DNA from: CAYYJR01 sp964472305
GTDB lineage: Bacteria; Armatimonadota; Hebobacteria; CAIYQO01
DNA length: 64,000 nucleotides
Direction of reading: 5' to 3'
NCBI GenBank assembly: GCA_964472305.1
Contig: CAYYJR010000001.1
Location: forward strand, 124,001-188,000
Part shown: positions 26,735-35,193 of the stretch, one piece after another
Numbering within the stretch: the stretch's first letter is position 1
Layout: each line of letters opens with the position of its first letter
Notes under the pieces: model-generated
Seen by the model: the letters and a program-made list of their open reading frames with translations, nothing else
What the model was told of the DNA's origin: nothing
The model's database searches: none
Program-made: the position numbers and the translations under genes

Positions 26735-28552
26735 ATGCGATATACTGAATTTCCCCTGGACGACCGACTGCAACGAGCACTCGCCACGGCCGGATTTGTC
26801 TCGCCGACACCTATTCAAGCCGCGGCGCTGCCGGTGGCGATGGCCGGACGTGACCTGGTGGGTACGGCACAGACCGGCACCGGAAAAACGGCAGCTTTTG
26901 TGCTGCCCATTCTGCAGCGGCTTATCGCGCTGCCGCTGGAAAGCCGCAAGACCCGTGCGGTGATTCTGGCCCCCACCCGCGAACTGGTAGAGCAGATTCT
27001 CGCCATGGTGCGCGAACTGGGCATCCATACCAACGTGCGCACCGTCGCCGTCTACGGCGGCGTCGCCATGCATCAGCAGACACGCGCCTTGCGGAATGGC
27101 GTGGAACTGGTTATTGCCTGCCCGGGCCGCCTGCTCGATCATATCAACCGCCGTAACACCGATTTTCGTCAACTGGACTGCCTGGTGCTGGATGAAGCGG
27201 ACCGCATGTTGGATATGGGATTTCTGCCGTCGATTCAGGAAATCCTCGAGCATGTGCCCGACAAACGGCAAACCATGCTCTACTCCGCCACCTTCCCGAG
27301 ATCACTGAACGCCTTCGTGCAGCAGACGCTGCGCGATCCCGTGCGCGTGGAAGTAGATACCGCGGTGCCGGCGCAAACAGTGCGCCATACCCTGTATCAG
27401 GTTAATCACGGCATGAAAACTGCCATGCTCACCAGTCTGTTGCGTCAACTGATTCCGGATTCGGATTCGGTGCTCATCTTCACGCAAACTCGCGTGACCG
27501 CCAATCAGGTAGCCGCCGACCTGTATGCCGCGGGCATGCACGCGGATGTGTTGCATGCGGAAAAAACGCAACGGGCACGCCAGGATACGCTGGATCAATT
27601 CCGCGCCGGTGTCTTTCCCTATTTGGTGGCGACGGATATCGCCGCGCGGGGCATTGATGTGACCAGCATCTCACATGTGATTAATTACGACATCCCGGGC
27701 AAAGCCGATGATTATCTGCATCGTATCGGACGCACCGGGCGCATGGAGCGCGCCGGTCACGCCATCTCACTGATGACCAGAGGGGATATTCGTTCCGTGC
27801 GCGAGATCGAGCGCATGCTCGGGAAGCGCATTGAGATTGCACAGTTGGAGAACGACTCTGCAGGGATGAACGACGACGGCGCCTCCCCGCACGATGATAT
27901 GGCGCGCCCGCGGGCAGCTACCCGTGCCGCGTCGCATCCTTCACGGCGCCAGGACGAGGAACGTCCACGCTGCGCGCCGCGCCGCGATACGCCCATGGCG
28001 TCCGCTGGGCGTGCCGACCGTCCGGAACGCGCGCGACATGCCGATGCGCCGCGAAATGAACGTTCCGACCGGAGATCGGCGTCAGACGCCCCCGCGCGGG
28101 CGGCACGTCCGGGCAAACACCACGTTGACGCGGCGCCCCCCCGTGCCGACCATTCGCAGCGCCGGCATGACACGGAGCCACTGTCACGGAAAGAACGTCG
28201 CCGCATTCAATTCGGTGAAAATCCGACAGCGCGATCACCGCAATCCGAGCCGGTGGACCGTCGGCACCGAGATGGAGAAGCAACCTCTGCACCACGACGA
28301 CGGGAACATGCCGCGGAACACCGTGATACCGCGGCGGCGCCTTCCGAGACGCCGCGCCGCGAGCGTTCCGGTGGGAAACATTTCACCGGCATGGCGGCAG
28401 TTGCCAGGCATAACCGGAAATTCGCCGGGACAAAACGCCAACCCGGCGAGGTATCATCCGGCCCGCGCCCACATGCAAAAGCCGCTGCCACGCATCAATC
28501 CGCTGCCGTGCATGCCACGCATGCAAAACGACAGGCCGGTCGCGGACGATAG
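26735..28552 (+). CDS. DEAD-box RNA helicase with long basic tail
   Basis: The 605-residue ATP-dependent RNA helicase has every core motif: the Q-motif region FVSPTPIQ, AQTGTGKT at 45-52, APTRELVEQ, CPGRLLDH, VLDEADRMLD, YSATF, IFTQTRVTANQ, ATDIAARGID and HRIGRTGR. From about residue 395 to the end it is low-complexity, dominated by Arg, Ala, Asp, Pro and His with several RRE/RRR clusters. Such tails anchor RhlE/CsdA-type helicases to RNA. The ATG at 26735 has GAGGAT upstream. It is divergent from an RRM gene and has an unusually long leader. The exact subfamily is unsure. Confidence 0.93.
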   Translation: MRYTEFPLDDRLQRALATAGFVSPTPIQAAALPVAMAGRDLVGTAQTGTGKTAAFVLPILQRLIALPLESRKTRAVILAPTRELVEQILAMVRELGIHTNVRTVAVYGGVAMHQQTRALRNGVELVIACPGRLLDHINRRNTDFRQLDCLVLDEADRMLDMGFLPSIQEILEHVPDKRQTMLYSATFPRSLNAFVQQTLRDPVRVEVDTAVPAQTVRHTLYQVNHGMKTAMLTSLLRQLIPDSDSVLIFTQTRVTANQVAADLYAAGMHADVLHAEKTQRARQDTLDQFRAGVFPYLVATDIAARGIDVTSISHVINYDIPGKADDYLHRIGRTGRMERAGHAISLMTRGDIRSVREIERMLGKRIEIAQLENDSAGMNDDGASPHDDMARPRAATRAASHPSRRQDEERPRCAPRRDTPMASAGRADRPERARHADAPRNERSDRRSASDAPARAARPGKHHVDAAPPRADHSQRRHDTEPLSRKERRRIQFGENPTARSPQSEPVDRRHRDGEATSAPRRREHAAEHRDTAAAPSETPRRERSGGKHFTGMAAVARHNRKFAGTKRQPGEVSSGPRPHAKAAATHQSAAVHATHAKRQAGRGR

Positions 28553-29022
28553 CGCATTACGATAACAGGCGATGCGGTTTGTCGTTTTCGCGTTCACTCC
28601 GGAGATGACGAAATGTGAAGCGTAACCTTCTCGGTGACCCCGGATACACCAGTATCCGGGGTCGCCTGACGTGAATCCCATCCCACTGGCCATCCGGAGA
28701 TGGCCGGGAGCACCCCATCGGTCTTGATGCGTTGTTACCACTGTCACCCCTCCCATTTTTGAAACACTTTTGCAGTATTGGCACACCGACAGGGTCGCCC
28801 GGTGCTTGGCTGACGGTCATTTTGCGAAAACGACCAATTCAAACCGCATCGGATGGGGAGCACTGTCAGGAAAGGTGTGAGCGAAAGCATGACGAATAGT
28901 CTTGCTTTGGTGAATGAGATAAGCTGGCGTATTTCGTAATTTAGACCTCTTCATGTTATGTAATGCAGGAAATTGAGCGATGCCGCGGCACTCGCACAGC
29001 AGCAGCGAATGAGTTTACGGTA
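28553..29022. other. 470-base structured intergenic region
   Basis: It lies between the helicase gene and the sigma-factor gene. It contains a long-range inverted repeat (28571-28850) and two internal hairpins, listed below. There is no clear sigma-70 promoter for the sigma-factor gene and no credible open frame. Confidence 0.6.
28571..28850. repeat. 280-bp element bounded by inverted repeats
   Basis: The left arm 28571-28591 (GATGCGGTTT then CGTTTTCGC) is repeated in inverted orientation at 28824-28850 (GCGAAAACG then AAACCGCATC, with a six-base insertion between the halves). Inside are two perfect hairpins: a 12-bp stem at 28636-28663 around ACCA and a 7-bp stem at 28688-28705 around CGGA. 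It could be a miniature inverted-repeat element or a structured RNA; there is no target duplication I can identify. Confidence 0.5.
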
Positions 29023-29697
29023 ATGCTGATGACAGATGGTACTCAAGATGCCGGATCGGTTCACACCTCGTCTGTGGCGGCTCCTTCAGGTAGAAAATTG
29101 GCGAATGAGGAGCAGCTCACCTTGCTGGTACGTCGTTTTCAACTTGGCGATGGCCATGCATTCGAGACGCTGCTCGAACACGTCACTCCGTGCATCACTC
29201 CGATTATCTCCCGCTTCGCTCGTCATCACGCTGACGCCCAGGATGTTATGCAGGAAGTCGCGATTCAACTGTTGCGTGCATTACCGCGCTTTCGCAGTGA
29301 ATGCCAGGTGTCAACTTTCATCTATCGCGTGACGCTCAACGTCTGCATGAATTGTAAAAAGCGGTGGGCGCATACACCGTTGACATTCACCGATATTGCT
29401 TTCGCTGACACCGATGAACCATGCGACCGCACACTATCCGTACCCCCGTATCCCACCCCCGAGCATGCTTTCATACAGAGAGAGCGGGAGGAAGTCTTGC
29501 ACGCGTTGATTTACAGTCTCGATCCCAAGTTTCGCGCGGTCCTGGTCTTGACGGATATCTGTGGGATGAGTCAGCAGGAAATTGCCCAGATTATGCAAAC
29601 CCCGCTGAACACCGTGAAAACGCGACAGAAACGGGCGCGGGATGCGATGCGAAAAAAAATTCTCGCGCGGCAGGAACTATTTGACCGTGTCGGGTGA
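29023..29697 (+). CDS. ECF-type RNA polymerase sigma factor
   Basis: The 224-residue protein has sigma region 2 (LTLLVRRFQLGDGHAFETLLE, ADAQDVMQEVAIQLLRALPRF, STFIYRVTLNVCMNCKKRW) and region 4 with a helix-turn-helix (LDPKFRAVLVLTDICGMSQQEIAQIMQTPLNTVKTRQKRARDAM). Region 3 is absent, as expected for the extracytoplasmic-function class. The start is uncertain: ATGs at 28963, 29023 and 29029 are in frame, all with weak ribosome binding sites, and region 2 begins well inside each. The downstream gene encodes a zinc-type anti-sigma factor, starting within about ten bases of the stop. The pair heads a set of exported-protein genes and is the obvious candidate to control them. Confidence 0.9.
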   Translation: MLMTDGTQDAGSVHTSSVAAPSGRKLANEEQLTLLVRRFQLGDGHAFETLLEHVTPCITPIISRFARHHADAQDVMQEVAIQLLRALPRFRSECQVSTFIYRVTLNVCMNCKKRWAHTPLTFTDIAFADTDEPCDRTLSVPPYPTPEHAFIQREREEVLHALIYSLDPKFRAVLVLTDICGMSQQEIAQIMQTPLNTVKTRQKRARDAMRKKILARQELFDRVG

Positions 29698-29708
29698 CGA
29701 AGGTGAGT

Positions 29709-30830
29709 ATGCAGTGTCGCCAGATATCAGCACAGATCATCGCCTATCTGAAAGGTGAACTCGCGCGGGAGGAAGCCACGCGCGTTACATCGCATCTCGC
29801 CGCCTGCCCGCGGTGCCGTGATGAAGCACGCGTGCTGGGCAACGCTTTCAGCGAGATGGCACGGCTGCCGACCTTTCGCGTCACTTATGACATTCACGCG
29901 ATCGAGGCGGGGGCCTGGCGTCAGCCACCGGCGGCGCCCATCCGCCAGTGGTGGAAACTTGTGCCCGCGGTCGCCTGTGCCGCCGTGATTGTCATTATGG
30001 GATTCCTGGTCTATCATCGCATCTCGACCACACGGATCGCGCAGCGTCCAAGGCTATCCCCGCGTTCGCCCGCGCCCGCGGTTGCGCCCCGGCCCAAGGT
30101 TCCCGTTCGTATGGGGCCGGACGAAAGTGATCAACCGCACATCGCGATGCGCCGGCACGAAGAGCGCCAGGTGGTGGCTGACAACCGGCGCCATGCACAC
30201 CGGCAGGTGGCACCCCGGCAGCAACGCACGGCGCCACGCGCTGAACGGCAGCACGCGACCCCGCGTGGAACGGTACAGCATCCGCCGCGGCAGGAATCGG
30301 TTCCCCCCGTCGACGGGGATGCGGTGATTGCGCAATACGTCGATACGCTGGCGCTGTGCATGACCCAATCCGATAATCCTCGCGCCTCAATTTCCTGTTC
30401 GATACTGCCGGTCGCCACTGCCGACGAACGGGATTTGCCCGTCGCTGACTCGCTGACCGCCGCGCTGGTGTGCGCGTTCAATGACCGGCATGTCACAATC
30501 GATATCAAGCGGTTGGCCCCGTTGGCGACGACGGCTGATCTGCAAACACTGACGCCGAATGCCGCCACCCTCGCACGCCTTGCCGACACGGTAACGGGTG
30601 ATTATGTGATTGCCGGGCACTTGAAAAAGGCGAAAGCCGGGTATGTGCTATCGCTCTATGCCTTCGACAAGCAGGGGCAGTCGATGGTCTTTGACGGCGA
30701 CCATCCGATTTTATTGCCGTCCAGTGTGATACCCCGGTTCAGCGACATAATCAGTCACGGCATGATGCGCACGATCGCGATCGCATCCGCCGCGAAACAC
30801 CGTCAACAATACCGGCAATCATGCTCCTGA
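29709..30830 (+). CDS. membrane anti-sigma factor with FlgO/CsgG-like C-terminus
   Basis: The 373-residue protein begins with a zinc-binding anti-sigma domain with the H-x3-C-x2-C signature (His29, Cys33, Cys36 in HLAACPRC). A transmembrane helix at about 83-103 follows, then a long Arg/Pro/His-rich linker. The C-terminal domain (LPVADSLTAALVCAFNDRHVTIDI and DYVIAGHLKKAKAGYVLSLYAFD) has the pattern of FlgO/CsgG/TolB-N-like alpha-beta domains seen in the exported proteins downstream. The domain on the far side of the membrane may thus sense them. A GTG at 29694 overlapping the sigma stop is an alternative start, but AAGG before the ATG at 29709 favours it. Confidence 0.82.
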   Translation: MQCRQISAQIIAYLKGELAREEATRVTSHLAACPRCRDEARVLGNAFSEMARLPTFRVTYDIHAIEAGAWRQPPAAPIRQWWKLVPAVACAAVIVIMGFLVYHRISTTRIAQRPRLSPRSPAPAVAPRPKVPVRMGPDESDQPHIAMRRHEERQVVADNRRHAHRQVAPRQQRTAPRAERQHATPRGTVQHPPRQESVPPVDGDAVIAQYVDTLALCMTQSDNPRASISCSILPVATADERDLPVADSLTAALVCAFNDRHVTIDIKRLAPLATTADLQTLTPNAATLARLADTVTGDYVIAGHLKKAKAGYVLSLYAFDKQGQSMVFDGDHPILLPSSVIPRFSDIISHGMMRTIAIASAAKHRQQYRQSCS

Positions 30831-30834
30831 TCCG

Positions 30835-30860
30835 GGAACTATTTTCCATCGCCGGCGTAC
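30835..30860 (+). promoter_or_regulatory. candidate ECF-sigma promoter
   Basis: GGAAC (30835-30839), 16 bases, CGTAC (30856-30860). This resembles the GGAAC / CGT-type elements read by many ECF sigma factors. It lies 44 bases before the first exported-protein gene and just after the anti-sigma gene, where an autoregulated promoter is plausible. One match by eye is weak evidence. Confidence 0.35.
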
Positions 30861-30903
30861 AAAGCAAGCAAATCAACGTTATCTATCCCAAGGAGGTAGC
30901 AGC

Positions 30904-31878
30904 ATGAGATTCGTAGCTCGAATACACAGGGGTCTGCTCATTTCCGTCCTGGCACTTTGCGGTCTGACCGGTGCGTTCGCGCAGGCGGCGACCACGACGA
31001 AGGTGTCCGTTGAAGTCACCAATGTGGTGGATGTCATCGGCGACGGAAAGATCGACTGGTCAAAAGAAGAGATTCGCGCACGGGGCATCGGTTTTGCGCC
31101 CAAGTTCGCGAAAACCCCCGGTCAGATGACCGTGCTGGCGCGGGAAGCGGCACTGGTCGCGGCGGAACGCAACCTGCTGAAGGTAATAAATGGCGTGCAT
31201 GTCACGTCGGAAACGACGGTCGAAAACCTGGAAGTGACGCAGGATATCATCAAGACAAGTGTGAAAGGTCTCCTGAAAGGCGCGGTGATCGTCAGCGAGA
31301 AGCCGTTTGGCGAGAATGGCTACGAAGTGGTGCTGGCCGTGAATCTTTATGACGAGAAAAATGCTCTGTCGCAGAGCATTGATCTCCCCGTCCAGTTCAA
31401 AGCGGCGAATCCGGGTGTCACGATTGTCCCGACCACGCCGAAGGAAGATCCGAAGTCCGACATTACGCCCGTGATTACGCCCCCGGTTACCCCATCGGTT
31501 ACGCCCTCCGCTCCCGAACAGCAGCCGGAGCGTTATACCGGACTCGTCATCGATTGCCGCGGGCTCGGTCTGGCGCGCTCCATGTGTCCCCGCATCCTCG
31601 ATCAGACTGGGGGGAATCTCTGGAGTACCTCGATGGTGTCTGTGGAACTTGTCAACGAACGGGGTATTGCGGGTTACTTCACGACGCTGGATGATCCTGC
31701 CTTGCTTGATCGCGTCGGCAAACACCCGCTGGTGGTGACGGCGCTGCGACTTGGGGGCGGCAAGCAATTCAAAACGGATGCGATTGTCAGTCCGGCGGAT
31801 GCGGAGTTGATCCGTACGGAAAATCAACAGGCCTTGTTCCTCGACAAATTGAATGTCGCCTTCCTGACCGAAAATTAA
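30904..31878 (+). CDS. exported LPP20/FlgT-N-like protein
   Basis: The 324-residue protein has a signal peptide (residues 1-28, ending FAQA). Residues about 74-150 (REAALVAAERNLLKVINGVHV, VENLEVTQDIIKTSVKGLLKGAVIV, YEVVLAVNLYD) match the LPP20/FlgT N-terminal fold, a small alpha-beta domain of outer-membrane-associated lipoproteins and the flagellar H-ring protein FlgT. No lipobox is present, so it is probably soluble in the periplasm. A Pro/Thr-rich linker (about 175-203) leads to a second domain I do not recognise. The ribosome binding site AAGGAGGT is ideal. The paralogue two genes downstream has the same N-terminal domain. Confidence 0.78.
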   Translation: MRFVARIHRGLLISVLALCGLTGAFAQAATTTKVSVEVTNVVDVIGDGKIDWSKEEIRARGIGFAPKFAKTPGQMTVLAREAALVAAERNLLKVINGVHVTSETTVENLEVTQDIIKTSVKGLLKGAVIVSEKPFGENGYEVVLAVNLYDEKNALSQSIDLPVQFKAANPGVTIVPTTPKEDPKSDITPVITPPVTPSVTPSAPEQQPERYTGLVIDCRGLGLARSMCPRILDQTGGNLWSTSMVSVELVNERGIAGYFTTLDDPALLDRVGKHPLVVTALRLGGGKQFKTDAIVSPADAELIRTENQQALFLDKLNVAFLTEN

Positions 31879-31920
31879 CCGCGCCGTGGCGCGTAGCGAA
31901 TGATTGAAAAGGAGTATCCC

Positions 31921-32733
31921 ATGAAACGATATGTTCTCTGGCTCAACTGTCTGGTGCTGTTGCTGGCTGCGGTGAGCGCGCTGGCGGCGCCCGCCGAAAA
32001 AGTGAACCCGACACCAAAATGTAATAAGCGTGCCATCCTCTGGCGCTCCCTTGATATGCCGGCGAATGCCCATGACGGCGATATCTGGATCAATCCCATC
32101 GACGGCATGGAGATGGTGTATATCGGCAAGGGTTCCTTCCGCATGGGCAGCAATGAAGTCGCCGATGAGCGACCCTATCATAAAGTCAGCACCAAAGCAT
32201 ATTGGATCGCCAGGTACGAGGTGAGCGTAGCGCAATATCGCAAATTCAGCGAAATCACCAAACACCCGATGGCGGCTATGCCGGATGTGCGCTGGCTGGA
32301 GAATTCGCCGATCGTGAACGTCGATTGGAACGACGCGGTCGCTTACGGCAAGTGGGCGAACGGCCGCCTGCCGTCCGAAGCCGAGTGGGAAAAAGCGGCG
32401 CGCGGGCGAAAAAGCCAGATTTATCCCTGGGGCAATGCCTGGGATGCCGCTCGCTGCAATAACGGGTTGGAAGGGAAGAATGCGCCGATGAAAGTCGGCA
32501 GCTTCCCCGCCGGCGTCAGTTTCTATGGCGTGATGGATATGGCGGGTAATGTCAGCGAGTGGTGTGACGGCGTCTATGAGAAGCAAGGTGATCTCATGGA
32601 CTATCGCGTTCTCCGCGGCGGCTCCTGCCATGACATCACCTCGAACGCGTATCGCGCCAGCCGGCGCGATTACCTGTCCCCCGCCACCCGCGCGAATGTC
32701 ATCGGCATGCGCTACGTGATGGATGCCCGGTAA
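31921..32733 (+). CDS. exported formylglycine-generating-enzyme-fold protein
   Basis: The 270-residue protein has a signal peptide (1-22) and from residue about 60 an FGE-sulfatase domain: GMEMVYIGKGSFRMGSN, YEVSVAQYRKFSE, PIVNVDWNDAVAYGKWANGRLPSEAEWEKAARG, YPWGNAWD, MDMAGNVSEWCDG and RVLRGGSCHD. In true formylglycine-generating enzymes two cysteines follow the RGGS strand; here only the Cys right after GGS is present and the second is missing. Sulfatase activation is therefore doubtful, and a binding or structural role is more likely. AAAGGAG precedes the ATG. No sulfatase gene is in the window. Confidence 0.85.
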   Translation: MKRYVLWLNCLVLLLAAVSALAAPAEKVNPTPKCNKRAILWRSLDMPANAHDGDIWINPIDGMEMVYIGKGSFRMGSNEVADERPYHKVSTKAYWIARYEVSVAQYRKFSEITKHPMAAMPDVRWLENSPIVNVDWNDAVAYGKWANGRLPSEAEWEKAARGRKSQIYPWGNAWDAARCNNGLEGKNAPMKVGSFPAGVSFYGVMDMAGNVSEWCDGVYEKQGDLMDYRVLRGGSCHDITSNAYRASRRDYLSPATRANVIGMRYVMDAR

Positions 32734-32797
32734 CGACGAAGCGCAGCGCGGAAACAGGAAGCTACCGCTCGCTTCTCGAATGCTGAAAGGAAATACC

Positions 32798-33970
32798 ATG
32801 CGACACTATATTCATTGTGTCCCATTTTGGCGGATGCTCGCTGCCGTTCTCCTCACCCTGATGCTGGTGTTTGCCGTGAGCCTTGCCGTCATGGCGCAGG
32901 ACGGCAAGGCGGAGTCCGAGTTCAAAACGGTCGTCGCGCAGGGCGTCGGCGCCGGTCCGGATCGTGCCAAAGCCCGCGACGATGCGATACAGGATGCCCA
33001 GCGCAAAGCGGTGGAACAGGGATTGGGCCTGTATATTAAGTCCGAGACGGTGGTGAACAACCTGGAACTGGTTTCCGACACGATTTATAAAGACTCCGCC
33101 GGTTTCGTGCACACGTATACCGTGACCGCCGAGAATTATGATGACGCCAAGGACCTGTACTGGGTAAAAATCACTGCCAAGGTGTCCCTGCAGCGGTTGG
33201 AAAATCGGCTGGACGATCTGTATGACAAGCTGAAGATCGCCGGAAATCCGCGCATCATCATGGCGCTCAACGGCACCGACAGCCTGCGCGATCCCGACGG
33301 CATCGTGAATGCGTTGACCAGCGAGATGGTGGAGAAAGGCTATAAAGTCATCGACGAGGATCAGCTCACGTCCGTGCGGCAGAAAGACGCGTTGCGCCTG
33401 ATTCGCCAGGGGGAAGTCGATGCCAATACGGTGATGCTGCTGCAGGATAAAGCGGACATCATCATCACCGGCAAGGTGTCGGCGGATAATCCCGAGCGCA
33501 TCATGGACGATCCGGCTACCTTCTCGCAGAAGGTGACCTTGGACGCGAAAATCATCCGGACGGATACCGCCCAGATACTGGGCGCCAAACGCGGCCTCGG
33601 GGTGGGCGCGGCATTCTCGACCAAGGCGGCGCTGGAAGCCGCGGAAGATAAAGTCGGCGCCGACTATTTGAGCAAGAATCAACGCACGCTGTTGCGCGCC
33701 GTGCTCGACCCGTGCAAGGAATATACGGTCAAAGTGGCGCCCTGCACCTTCGCCCAGTTGTCCGCCGTCGAGAGCAAGCTCATCCAGTCGCGCTTCGTCC
33801 GCCAGGCGGATGCGCGCTTCGAGGAAGGCTATGGCGTGCTGACGGTCTCGTTCACCGGCAATGCCAAAACGCTGGCCATGCACCTGGAATCGCATATCGG
33901 GAAAGAAATTCGCCTGAAGGTGATTTCCGTCACCGGGGTGACGGTGATGGTGAAACCCGTCGCCGAGTGA
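32798..33970 (+). CDS. exported FlgT-like protein
   Basis: The 390-residue protein has a signal peptide (1-33, ending VMA before QDG). Residues about 44-130 (ARDDAIQDAQRKAVEQGLGLYIKSETVVNN and VHTYTVTAENYDD) form an LPP20/FlgT N-terminal domain. The middle part (RIIMALNGTD, ALTSEMVEKGYKVIDEDQL, LLQDKADIIITGKVSADNP) looks like the FlgT-middle/CsgG-like alpha-beta domain. The C-terminal third, with two Cys in DPCKEYTVKVAPCTF and a VLTVSFTGNAKTLAMHLE segment, is unassigned. FlgT builds the H-ring of Vibrio flagella, but no flagellar gene is near, so another envelope assembly is implied. AAAGGA precedes the ATG. Confidence 0.8.
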   Translation: MRHYIHCVPFWRMLAAVLLTLMLVFAVSLAVMAQDGKAESEFKTVVAQGVGAGPDRAKARDDAIQDAQRKAVEQGLGLYIKSETVVNNLELVSDTIYKDSAGFVHTYTVTAENYDDAKDLYWVKITAKVSLQRLENRLDDLYDKLKIAGNPRIIMALNGTDSLRDPDGIVNALTSEMVEKGYKVIDEDQLTSVRQKDALRLIRQGEVDANTVMLLQDKADIIITGKVSADNPERIMDDPATFSQKVTLDAKIIRTDTAQILGAKRGLGVGAAFSTKAALEAAEDKVGADYLSKNQRTLLRAVLDPCKEYTVKVAPCTFAQLSAVESKLIQSRFVRQADARFEEGYGVLTVSFTGNAKTLAMHLESHIGKEIRLKVISVTGVTVMVKPVAE

Positions 33971-34184
33971 AACGACCAGGGGAATGCCGGGTGGGTCGAT
34001 ATGGCTTGTCGGATGCAAGCACATGTCTATCTGGAGATACGGACCTGCTCGACCACACGACTACCGTCACGCCCTGACAAATACAGGAGGCATGGTGTAT
34101 CATATCTGGTCGTAGGAGCATGATCGCCTGCCCGGCATTCTTTCAATGTGTTTATACATTTCACAGTAAGGAGGACACCTACAG

Positions 34185-35153
34185 ATGATCCGTATAATCG
34201 TATCATTGCTGCTGCTGGCAGTCGGCCTATCGGCGTTCGCACAAGGCTCGGGGGATTTGCGTAGCGGAGAAAGGCCGTTTAATTATGAATTCGCTAAACG
34301 AGTTACCGGTGCCGGATGGACTTACAAAGGTGAAGCTACCATTACTGGAATACTCTTTGATAATTACGGATTGATCGAGCATATATATCAAAATGTCGAT
34401 TGGATAACTTTCAATATTACCGGTTGGGATCACTTCGTCGCATATATCGGCATCTCGGATGATAAAACAGGCAATAGCGATATTGTCATCGAGACAGACG
34501 GCACGCAGGTTTTCTCACGAAAGGTCACTGCCGGCGACAGGGCCGTTGCCATCGATATCCCGCTCACCGGGCGCAAGACGATGACGATACGTGCGAAAAC
34601 CCCGGCGATTTTCGCTGATCCCAAGTTGGTGAAAGGAAACCCAACACAACCTCCTGTACAACAACCATCAACCTCATCAACTACAATACCCCCTTCACAG
34701 CCGGCCACCTTCGTGGTTGATCCCAGCGATCTCGATAAACTCGCTTCGGCTCTGCGTAAGCGCGTAGACAACAAGCCGGAATTGAAGACGAAACTGGATA
34801 ACGGTTTCATGGCGGTGATGACGTTCAACCTGATCGACATCCCATCTGCATCTATCTCATTGAATGTCATCGAGGATTTGTCCACCCGCATGATTAACGC
34901 CGATTTTCAGCTTGTCGAGCGCGGGCAACTCGACAAGGCGTTGAAAGAGTTGAAGATACAAGATTCCGCCTTGATCGACCAGGCGACGGCGCAAAAACTC
35001 GGCCAACTTACCGGCTGCAACTATATCCTCGTCGGCAGCGTCTCCGACCGCGGGCAGTTCATCGTGATGAACGCGCGCATCCTGGAGACGGCAACCGGCA
35101 AAGCCATCGCCGCCGAGAGCGTGGAGTGCCGGAAGATTCCGATCAATCGATGA
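34185..35153 (+). CDS. exported FlgO/CsgG-like protein with NPCBM-like N-terminus
   Basis: The 322-residue protein has a signal peptide (1-19, ending SAFA). Residues about 25-140 form a beta-sandwich-like region (WITFNITGWDHFVAYIGISDDK, IVIETDGTQVFSRKV, AIDIPLTGRKTMTIRAK) resembling NPCBM carbohydrate-binding-type modules. A Pro/Thr/Ser/Gln linker (about 150-172) leads to a FlgO/CsgG-like domain (ISLNVIEDLSTRMINADFQLVERGQLDKALKELK, NYILVGSVSDRGQFIVMNARIL). The first 500 bases are visibly poorer in G+C than the neighbours, hinting that the N-terminal module was acquired separately. The ribosome binding site AAGGAGG is strong. A 214-base gap precedes it. Confidence 0.78.
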   Translation: MIRIIVSLLLLAVGLSAFAQGSGDLRSGERPFNYEFAKRVTGAGWTYKGEATITGILFDNYGLIEHIYQNVDWITFNITGWDHFVAYIGISDDKTGNSDIVIETDGTQVFSRKVTAGDRAVAIDIPLTGRKTMTIRAKTPAIFADPKLVKGNPTQPPVQQPSTSSTTIPPSQPATFVVDPSDLDKLASALRKRVDNKPELKTKLDNGFMAVMTFNLIDIPSASISLNVIEDLSTRMINADFQLVERGQLDKALKELKIQDSALIDQATAQKLGQLTGCNYILVGSVSDRGQFIVMNARILETATGKAIAAESVECRKIPINR

Positions 35154-35193
35154 CCCTGTATGAGCACAGTCAATCCGTGAGAATGGAGGCATT

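Noticed and set aside
34092..34115. Seven-codon leader peptide before the CsgG-like gene
   Set aside because: AGGAGG is only one base from the ATG, too close for initiation, and no attenuator structure follows.
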